Below are positions 15,968 to 22,681 of a DNA stretch of 64,000 nucleotides, piece after piece (position 1 is the first letter of the stretch; each line of letters begins with the position of its first letter). The stretch lies in contig DASTWA010000009.1 in assembly GCA_035758825.1 (NCBI GenBank), positions 16,975 through 80,974 of the forward strand, in the 5' to 3' direction. The stretch is from JARIHD01 sp035758825. GTDB taxonomy: Bacteria > Patescibacteriota > Saccharimonadia > Saccharimonadales > UBA4665. The notes beneath the pieces were generated by a model. It was not told the origin of the DNA. It did not search any database and saw only the letters and a list, made by a program, of their open reading frames with translations. The position numbers and the translations under genes were made by a program.

Positions 15968-18514
15968 CTAAAGTTCGCCCCAGTTTTGGCCGGTCTTAAC
16001 ATCTACTTTGAGCTTGACCTTGAGTTCGGGGTAAACGCTCTCCATAGTTTCTTTGAGCAGCTTGGCAGCCTGCTCGGCATTTGCTTCCGGAGTTTCTACC
16101 AAGATACTGTCGTGTACCTGTAGGATTTGTTCGCCTATGCCCTGGAGTTTTTCTTCGACCCGAAGCATGGCTATCTTCATAAGGTCAGCCTCGGTCCCCT
16201 GGATAGGCATATTAATTGCTGCGCGCTTGGCTCCTTCGCGGACGGCAAAGTTACTGCTCTTCATATCCGGCGTCGGACGGCGGCGGCCGAAAATTGTCTC
16301 TACGTAGCCTTCACGCAGCGCTTTGGCGGCTGTTTTGTCCATATATTCACGGATGCGGGGCCGCAGCTCAAAATACTTGTCTATGAAGGTCTTGGCTTCG
16401 TCACGAGTCATCGTCGTGGCGATACTCAAACCATGCGGGCTCATGCCATACAGGATGCCAAAGTTCACCACCTTGGCGTTCCGGCGCATGTCTTTGGTGA
16501 CTGCTTCGAGTGGTACGCCATAAACCTCGGCGGCGGTCTTGGTGTGGATGTCGGCGTCATGGTTAAAGTCTTCGATCAGTTCTTCGTCATTAGCCATGAC
16601 TGCCGCCAACCGCAGCTCAAACTGGCTGTAGTCGGCACTGACGAACACATTACCGGGAGCAGGGACAAAGGCGGTACGGATAGCTTGGCCCAGCTCGGTG
16701 CGGGTAGGGATATTCTGCAGGTTAGGGTCATGCGAACTGAGTCGTCCGGTTGCAGCAACGTCCAGGGCAAACGTTGTGTGCAACTTGCCGTTACTGTCGA
16801 CCAACTTGGGCAATGAGTCAATATATGTGCTCTTCAGTTTTGTATATTCGCGGTATTCGGTAATGAGATTGATGATTGGGTGGAGCCCGCGCAGCTTAGC
16901 GAGCTCCACAGCACCGGTAGAATACCCGGTTTTGCCCTTTTTTACGCCATCCGTGGGAAGCTGTAGTGTCTCAAACAGGATCGCCGAAAGCTGGCTTGGC
17001 GAACTAATATTGAACTCTTTGCCGGCCTTGGCATAAATATTCCGTTCCAGCGCACCAATTTTTTGCTCGAACTCCTTGCTCATGACAGCCAAATAGTCAC
17101 TCTGGAGCGTGATGCCACGGTGCTCGATTTTGGCCAGAAGATAGATGGTCGGAAATTCGATATCACGCGCTAGCTTGGTGAGCTCAGGTGCCTGCTCAAA
17201 CTCCAGCGTCTGGTCTTCGAATAGCTTCCAGATAGCTGCCACAACCTGGCCCCCGTTGTCGGTGTCGACCGTTCGGCCCAGTAGGTCAGCCAAGTCTCGT
17301 GAGCGCTCCAGGCTGTTGAGGAGGAACGCGCCAATGCGAGTATCGTGGCCCACCTCACCCGGACATTCCAGGTCCAGCGCCAATAAAGCTCTAAAAGTGG
17401 TTTTTAGGTCGTGGCCGATGACCGGTCCGCTTGAAAGCGCCTGCACTTCTTCTGCGGATACGTCAGACATGTTAATCACCGAATATGTCGGGCTGCCGGT
17501 GCTTGCCCAGAGTTCACCGCCATCCGCGCTTAAGGCAATAACACGGGGGTTGGAGTTGGCAAAATCATCCGGTTTAAAGGTTGTTTGAGTGGCCGGCTGT
17601 ATCTCTTCGACTGACGATTCGGCTTCGGCAAGCTCTTTGGCCGACAGCTGGGCTTCTACCTGGCGGAGCAGCGTGCGGAACTCCAGCTTACGCAGCATAG
17701 CGGCAAACTCCGGGGTAATGCCGTCCCGCAGCTTCGCCTTTTGCAGGTCTAGTTGGATCGGGGCATCGACCATCAGCGTCACCAACCGTTTGCTCAAGTA
17801 AGCCATGTCTTTGTCTTTCTCGAGCTTTGCCTTGAGGGCTGGCTTGAGTAAGTCAATATTCTCGTAGACGCCGTCCAGGGTTTTGTACTGTGAGATAAGC
17901 TCGAGGGCCGTTTTCTCACCTACGCCAGCCACACCTGGAATATTGTCCGAGGAATCGCCCTTCAGGGCTTTGACATCCACCCATTGGTGGGCATCGACGC
18001 CGTATTTTTCTTTGAATGATGCTTCGTTAAATAGCTCGATGTTCGTCAGGCCCTTCTTGAGCGTATAGATATGGGTGTGGCTGTTGACCAACTGCAAAAC
18101 GTCGAGGTCAGAGGTGACCAGATAGCTTTCGACACCCTTGGTCCCCGCCTGTTTGGCGAATGCTCCCATAAGGTCATCGGCCTCATAGTCGTCAGCTTCA
18201 TACAGCGGCCAGCCCAAGGCTTCTAGTACATTGTGCAGAATAGGAATTTGTTCATAAAAATCTGGCGGCGGAGTCTTGCGGCCAGCCTTGTATTGCGGGT
18301 ACAACTCAAGACGTGAACGGATATTCGTCTTGCTCTTGTCCCAGGCTACACACACGTAGTCGGGTTTCAGCCGCTTAACCACCTCAAGCGCAAGCACAGC
18401 AAACCCGTACACACCGCCCGTCGGCGTGCCATCCTTGGTACTGAGGTTCGGCATAGCGTAATAGCCGCGATAAAAAACGGATTTCCCATCGATAATCACG
18501 AGGCGTTTAGACAT
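15968..18514 (-). CDS. polA: DNA polymerase I
   Basis: 848 residues from ATG 18514 (MSKRLVIIDGKSVFYRGYYA), which lies 6 nt after TATACT (18521-18526). The N-terminal 5'-3' exonuclease is intact (DYEADDLMGAFAKQ, TSDLDVLQLV, GDSSDNIPGVAGVGEKTA). The polymerase has motif A DYSQFELR, motif B RRNAKVVNFGILYGMS and motif C VHDSILVE. The middle 3'-5' exonuclease domain is present in shape, but the DxE of Exo I is replaced (VIALSADGGELWA), so proofreading is probably absent, as in Taq-type enzymes. Replication/repair gap filling and primer removal. Divergent from the peptide operon. Confidence 0.97.
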   Translation of the reverse strand: MSKRLVIIDGKSVFYRGYYAMPNLSTKDGTPTGGVYGFAVLALEVVKRLKPDYVCVAWDKSKTNIRSRLELYPQYKAGRKTPPPDFYEQIPILHNVLEALGWPLYEADDYEADDLMGAFAKQAGTKGVESYLVTSDLDVLQLVNSHTHIYTLKKGLTNIELFNEASFKEKYGVDAHQWVDVKALKGDSSDNIPGVAGVGEKTALELISQYKTLDGVYENIDLLKPALKAKLEKDKDMAYLSKRLVTLMVDAPIQLDLQKAKLRDGITPEFAAMLRKLEFRTLLRQVEAQLSAKELAEAESSVEEIQPATQTTFKPDDFANSNPRVIALSADGGELWASTGSPTYSVINMSDVSAEEVQALSSGPVIGHDLKTTFRALLALDLECPGEVGHDTRIGAFLLNSLERSRDLADLLGRTVDTDNGGQVVAAIWKLFEDQTLEFEQAPELTKLARDIEFPTIYLLAKIEHRGITLQSDYLAVMSKEFEQKIGALERNIYAKAGKEFNISSPSQLSAILFETLQLPTDGVKKGKTGYSTGAVELAKLRGLHPIINLITEYREYTKLKSTYIDSLPKLVDSNGKLHTTFALDVAATGRLSSHDPNLQNIPTRTELGQAIRTAFVPAPGNVFVSADYSQFELRLAAVMANDEELIEDFNHDADIHTKTAAEVYGVPLEAVTKDMRRNAKVVNFGILYGMSPHGLSIATTMTRDEAKTFIDKYFELRPRIREYMDKTAAKALREGYVETIFGRRRPTPDMKSSNFAVREGAKRAAINMPIQGTEADLMKIAMLRVEEKLQGIGEQILQVHDSILVETPEANAEQAAKLLKETMESVYPELKVKLKVDVKTGQNWGEL

Positions 18515-18576
18515 ACCCCCAGTATATACGTTCACCGGTGTTAAAGGAAATATGACCAGAGGAGTAAAGTTTGTAG

Positions 18577-18605
18577 TTGACATACGAGGCAACCATTCTT
18601 ATGCT
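18577..18605 (+). promoter_or_regulatory. Strong promoter of the peptide operon
   Basis: TTGACA (18577-18582), 17-nt spacer, TATGCT (18600-18605). This is among the best sigma-70 matches in the window. The predicted transcript starts near 18612, which excludes the upstream in-frame start at 18552 and supports the ATG at 18642. Confidence 0.8.
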
Positions 18606-18641
18606 GCAGCCGCAACCAACTTTAACAGGAAGGAATTCCGT

Positions 18642-18836
18642 ATGCAGAGCCTCATAGAAATTGACCAAACAGCAGACTACAGCCTCAAAGAAGCCGGACC
18701 AATCGTTATTGCCCTCGCCTTCGTAATTGCGGTTGGAGGTATGACGGCAGCAGCGATAATCCTATGCGGTTGGCGAGGCGCCAAACATATGGGCTTCAAC
18801 TGGACCCAAAAACGAGTTGAGATTGTGTGCCGCTAA
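18642..18836 (+). CDS. Candidate peptide precursor (RiPP or bacteriocin-like), 64 aa
   Basis: Small peptide with a polar N-terminal segment (MQSLIEIDQTADYSLKEAG, a plausible leader), a Gly/Ala/Val/Ile-rich hydrophobic core (about residues 20-41, including IVIALAFVIAVGGMTAAAII), then Cys42-Gly-Trp and a basic/aromatic tail with a second Cys63 next to the C-terminus. The Shine-Dalgarno AGGAAGGA lies 7 nt upstream. Its stop overlaps the next start as TAATG. Context suggests a substrate of the PqqD-like/M50 protein and the ABC exporter that follow. Alternatives: a small membrane subunit of that transporter, or a toxin-like peptide. No homologue is known to me. Confidence 0.7.
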   Translation: MQSLIEIDQTADYSLKEAGPIVIALAFVIAVGGMTAAAIILCGWRGAKHMGFNWTQKRVEIVCR

Positions 18837-19684
18837 TGAATCCGTTTGCGAGTTACTGCCCACTGTTACTCGATGCTGATATGCTGTACTTGTCTGGCTC
18901 CCTGACCATACAAGGGCGGCGTGTATACGACACTACCGTTGGCGCCCTTCACTGCATTCAACCGGCGGGCACCACTATCCTTGCGGCGCTGGGGAATGGA
19001 CCAATAGCGTTCGCGGCTCTCAGACATGCCAGCAAGAATGCCGGTGTCGATGATACACAGCTCTCTGACCTTCTCGGTTTTCTCAACGTTACCGGCGGCC
19101 TGATCCGCAGGCGGCCGGTACGGGCACATGCTAACGCCTGCAAACAAACTGTCCGGAACCTGCTGCTTGGCACACGGTACAAACCGCTGTATGTCCGGCG
19201 GCGGGCGACCCCGCTTTCCATTACAAAGCATATAATTGGTGCGTCTTGGCCAATCATTACTTTAAGCATCCTCACTGCTGGCCTTGCTGCAGCCGGAGGA
19301 GTGTTGCCGGCTCATGAGTGTTTATTTATCTGCGGCGCATGGTTGTCCATATTCATCAGCTCTACCTTTCTGCATGAGCTATCCCACTATCTCCTGCTCC
19401 GCCACAACCATATACCGACCGACGTAATAAAACATGGCTTCCGATGCGGCCTGCTCCATCGGCAGCAATTACCGGACTTCGAAATAAAGACCGCCCTGCT
19501 CGGGCCAGCCGCCGGAAGTGTATGGTGCATCCTGTGTGCGGCAGTCAGTTTTGGCCTACACCAGCCGTCGGCCATTGCCATATGCGGGATCGTGCTGCTT
19601 ATTCAGGCCCTTAGCCTTGTACCCTGGTACGGCGATGGTATGAGCCTGCAGGCTGCACGCCGGCAAAAGAGGTACGACCAATGA
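18836..19684 (+). CDS. PqqD-like/M50 membrane metalloprotease, YydH-type (peptide maturation)
   Basis: 282 residues from the ATG overlapping the previous stop. Residues ~10-92 resemble a PqqD-type RiPP recognition element: short strands, then an NVTGGLI end. About four transmembrane segments follow (near 133-157, 163-180, 221-243, 245-263). The zinc site is complete for M50 proteases: HELSH at 180-184 in the membrane and SLVPWYGDG with Asp267 as third ligand. YydH of Bacillus has an analogous M50 layout and works on the YydF peptide. Predicted role: bind the leader of the 64-residue peptide and cleave it in the membrane. The stop overlaps the next ATG (ATGA). Confidence 0.7.
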   Translation: MNPFASYCPLLLDADMLYLSGSLTIQGRRVYDTTVGALHCIQPAGTTILAALGNGPIAFAALRHASKNAGVDDTQLSDLLGFLNVTGGLIRRRPVRAHANACKQTVRNLLLGTRYKPLYVRRRATPLSITKHIIGASWPIITLSILTAGLAAAGGVLPAHECLFICGAWLSIFISSTFLHELSHYLLLRHNHIPTDVIKHGFRCGLLHRQQLPDFEIKTALLGPAAGSVWCILCAAVSFGLHQPSAIAICGIVLLIQALSLVPWYGDGMSLQAARRQKRYDQ

Positions 19685-20415
19685 ACGGCTTAGTCCAAAT
19701 ACATAAACTGCGGGTACACCGCGGGGTCAACTTTTCTTTAAGCATTGACTGTCTTTCGCTGACTGCAGGAAAAACCATCTGTTTGGCCGGGCCTAACGGG
19801 AGCGGCAAGTCGACACTTATCCAATCCATCGCTGGCTTGATCACACCCGACCAAGGTACGATTACGGTTGCGGGACAGGCAGTCAGCAGCAACCTCCGCG
19901 CCACCAGGGCAGCGATAGGCCTCATACCGGACGACGAAGATTGGCTCATCAAAGAATTGTGCGCAAAGGAATACTTTGCACTATTGGCCCGAGTTTACCG
20001 CGATGCGGGCGTCCGGACAGATATGGAGGCGCAGGCCCTCTCCCTATCGAGGGAGCTTATGTTCAACTCCTTTTTGCAGCCGCTCGACTCATTGAGCCAC
20101 GGCAACAAAAAGAAGGTCCAAATCATTGCTGGCCTCATGCACCATCCAGCATTGCTGGTGCTGGACGAAGTACGCAACGGCCTTGATCCACTGGCTATCA
20201 TCGCAGTTGAATCACTCCTCAAGAGAGAAAAAAGCCGTGGGGCATGCATTCTGGCCGCCACCCATGACCTGTGGTGGGCGCAACGGACAGGCGATCGCAT
20301 TATTCTCTTATCCCAAGGCAAAGTACAAGCCGACAAATCAACAAGTTCAATCAAACGCACCCATAAAAGCGTCGAGGCAATGTTTATGGAGCTGAATGGA
20401 CTGCAGACCGGATGA
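19681..20415 (+). CDS. ABC transporter ATP-binding protein of the peptide operon
   Basis: 244 residues. Walker A GPNGSGKSTLIQSI, signature variant LSHGNKKKVQ (Gly-Gly-Gln replaced by His-Gly-Asn), Walker B LLVLDEVRNGLDP and switch His in AATHDLWWAQ. This is the type that drives ABC-2 exporters for peptide antibiotics and immunity pumps (for example YydI). ATGA overlaps join it to the genes on both sides, so translation is coupled. Confidence 0.9.
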   Translation: MNGLVQIHKLRVHRGVNFSLSIDCLSLTAGKTICLAGPNGSGKSTLIQSIAGLITPDQGTITVAGQAVSSNLRATRAAIGLIPDDEDWLIKELCAKEYFALLARVYRDAGVRTDMEAQALSLSRELMFNSFLQPLDSLSHGNKKKVQIIAGLMHHPALLVLDEVRNGLDPLAIIAVESLLKREKSRGACILAATHDLWWAQRTGDRIILLSQGKVQADKSTSSIKRTHKSVEAMFMELNGLQTG

Positions 20416-21689
20416 ATATCTACGGCGCCGTACTTGCATCCACATTCGGTCACGGCAGAAGGCCATTGCGTTCAGCTGTGACCAAGCTTACGGTCATGGG
20501 CGTAGCCACGGCCGCCCTCGGCCTTGCACTCGCTGCCGGCATTCCGCCGCTCGCCGCAGAAGCCTCAACATCCACTCATTGGTTCATCCGCTCGATCTTT
20601 GTCATGCAGGTGGTCACAGTCGCGTCCAACATGAGTGCAGCAGGGATTATTGGCAGCAAAGACCAGCTTGACCGGCTGCTGTTAACGCTCCCTCTATCCT
20701 CAAGACAGCAGTCCGTATTGCTATTACTCCCCACCCTTGTCATTACCATGTATGGTCTCTTGCTTGTGCTGCCGTGTCTGTACGCGGTAGGCACAAGGAT
20801 AGGGGCGCCGATACCCGTTCTCTTCTTAGGCGTATCCGTGGGTAGCCTGTCGGGTATCGGCCTTTTGCATGGGCAGCTCAGAAGCCCTTGGAAAATCCTA
20901 AGCATCCCTATAGTTATGTTTGCAGAGTACGGACTCTTGGTCTCGCTAACGAAGGATTCGTCATCGAATCCAGCCGCACTGCTTTCTCTTTGCCTGGTCG
21001 TCGCCCTTTTATGCTTGGCGGCACTGGGTACAGCCAGCCGTATCCGGGCCGAACTGACTGACGCGGCAAGATCAAAACAGCTACGCTTCGTTCAGCATAC
21101 AGGGTGCCTCTGGGCGATCAAAAAAATCTGGCGGTTTCGAACCATGAGGGTCGGCTTTGGGGCAGCGCTGGCCTTGTCGGCGATCATAGCTTTTCTTGCC
21201 AAAAAATACCATCTGGACGCTGATCCTTCCCTGGCGACCCTAGGCCAGTTATTGGCCGCCTCCTACACCTCGGATGCCCGCACGGCAGCCAGAAAGCAAA
21301 CGCCTTTTGAGGTGGCGGGCCTTAAAGGTAGCTTTGCCCTTGTAACAAGACTACTCCTTCCGGCTCTGCTAGGGGCGCTCCTGTCCACCGCGCCGCTCAC
21401 AGTCTTACTGTCCAGCACATCGCCGGCGCACGCGCCAATAATTCTGTTACAGATTACTTCGGGAGCATGTCTCGGATTTATGTGCGGATTCTTGCTTGCT
21501 CCCGAACGAAGGGATGTCAGTGCCCAAATTGCCGCAGCGCTCATGTGCGTCGCTTTGGCCATCCTGCCACAACGACTGACGATACTTAGCGGGCAGCACC
21601 CGGCCATCTTTTTCGGCGCTCTGGCGATAATCGGGTCTGTCGTCGCGATTATCGCCGAAAGAAAGCGTAATACATTTATATGGAGGTAA
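20412..21689 (+). CDS. ABC-2-type permease of the peptide operon
   Basis: 425 residues, roughly ten or more hydrophobic helices, with segments such as LLLLPTLVITMYGLLLVLPC and LLPALLGALLSTAPLTVLLS. No large extracellular domain. It partners the ATPase directly upstream (4-nt overlap). By position it corresponds to YydJ, though I see no strong sequence signature that proves the family. Likely exports the mature peptide or confers immunity. Confidence 0.75.
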   Translation: MNIYGAVLASTFGHGRRPLRSAVTKLTVMGVATAALGLALAAGIPPLAAEASTSTHWFIRSIFVMQVVTVASNMSAAGIIGSKDQLDRLLLTLPLSSRQQSVLLLLPTLVITMYGLLLVLPCLYAVGTRIGAPIPVLFLGVSVGSLSGIGLLHGQLRSPWKILSIPIVMFAEYGLLVSLTKDSSSNPAALLSLCLVVALLCLAALGTASRIRAELTDAARSKQLRFVQHTGCLWAIKKIWRFRTMRVGFGAALALSAIIAFLAKKYHLDADPSLATLGQLLAASYTSDARTAARKQTPFEVAGLKGSFALVTRLLLPALLGALLSTAPLTVLLSSTSPAHAPIILLQITSGACLGFMCGFLLAPERRDVSAQIAAALMCVALAILPQRLTILSGQHPAIFFGALAIIGSVVAIIAERKRNTFIWR

Positions 21690-21690
21690 T

Positions 21691-22026
21691 ATGTTTCACT
21701 TCAACCTACAAAAAATAGTCCGGGCAGCTGGACTGGGGCTCTTTGTCGGTCTGGTCTTCTGGTTTGGTGCCTTATGTTTTGCGGCTAATTCCGTGAACAG
21801 GTCGTCCAAAGACGTGACCTACCGGTTGCGCGCCGGGCCACTACTCCTTAACACCATCCAACGGAAAACGACTGACAAGGGCACAGAAGCCAGCATCAGC
21901 GTTCACTGGGGGCTGGCAAGCTTCGTTGGATGTACTGCAGCAGTAACTTCGGCAATAGTCACTGTAAGCCAAAAATTTGGCATTACTCGGTATAAATCGG
22001 CGGGTCGCCCTGTTCGGGAGTCGTAA
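21691..22026 (+). CDS. Small two-helix membrane protein, possible immunity/accessory protein
   Basis: 111 residues. Two hydrophobic helices (AAGLGLFVGLVFWFGALCFA and WGLASFVGCTAAVTSAIVTV) flank a polar loop of about 40 residues. A strong TGGAGGT Shine-Dalgarno precedes the ATG, which lies 1 nt after the permease stop, so it is the fifth gene of the operon. Small membrane proteins at the end of bacteriocin operons are often immunity proteins; that is inference here. Its 3' end overlaps the convergent gene at 21983-22606 by 44 nt. Confidence 0.65.
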   Translation: MFHFNLQKIVRAAGLGLFVGLVFWFGALCFAANSVNRSSKDVTYRLRAGPLLLNTIQRKTTDKGTEASISVHWGLASFVGCTAAVTSAIVTVSQKFGITRYKSAGRPVRES

Positions 22027-22606
22027 AGTGGACGCCGCTGTCATCGACATAAAAAGATCCGCACGTATCTTGCTCCTGGCCCGTGTCGGCATAGACACCG
22101 ATCGGCTTGCCTTCTACGGCGCTCGGGATACTTACTACCGTACCGCTTAAGCCATTGCCGCCAGTAACGGGAAGGTCGTTACCGACAGATCCCTGCTGGT
22201 TGTATTCACGAACATGGTAGGTTACGTTATTGGCGCCGGTAGTGACTACACGCAAATTTAGGGTAGTGTTGCCTTGGGCATCTTCTTTGGCGTTTTCCAA
22301 CGCGTCAAGCCTACACTCCAACGCAAGCCGTTCAGAAGATGCCGGTGCGGCTGGAGCGGAGCTAGAAGCATCGCCGCTTGCAGTCTCGAAAGCACGGGAT
22401 TGATCAGGGGCTTCACCACCACCGCCAAAAAGGGATCGCACGCCCATTACACCAGCCAGGCCAAGGGCAACGCCCCCAATAAGGGTACGGGTGCGCCATT
22501 TTCTAAACTGTGTCGATAGCTTGCGTTCGCCTTTGGTGTCGTCCGCATAAGCTTGCAAGGCCTCAATAGCCGATGTTTCTGATCGTGCCGCTGCATGGTT
22601 TGCCAT
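21983..22606 (-). CDS. Single-pass anchored protein, unknown
   Basis: 207 residues. A cytoplasmic N-terminus of about 38 residues with RKWRTR precedes one helix (TLIGGVALGLAGVMGVRSLF), then a Gly/Ser/Ala-rich linker (about 65-90) and an extracytoplasmic domain with cysteines in ALECRLDAL and QEQDTCGSF. TAGGAT lies 8 nt before ATG 22606. The C-terminal codons overlap the end of the peptide operon on the other strand. Not recognised. Confidence 0.6.
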   Translation of the reverse strand: MANHAAARSETSAIEALQAYADDTKGERKLSTQFRKWRTRTLIGGVALGLAGVMGVRSLFGGGGEAPDQSRAFETASGDASSSAPAAPASSERLALECRLDALENAKEDAQGNTTLNLRVVTTGANNVTYHVREYNQQGSVGNDLPVTGGNGLSGTVVSIPSAVEGKPIGVYADTGQEQDTCGSFYVDDSGVHFTTPEQGDPPIYTE

Positions 22607-22681
22607 AGGTGTCTATCCTACAATAATTAGTCTAAAAAGTCAATTACGAACACCATAGTTTGTCCGTATAATGCTTATGTA

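Noticed and set aside
18552..18641. Upstream start for the peptide gene adding 30 residues
   Set aside because: It precedes and overlaps the predicted promoter (18577-18605); ATG 18642 has AGGAAGGA at ideal spacing.
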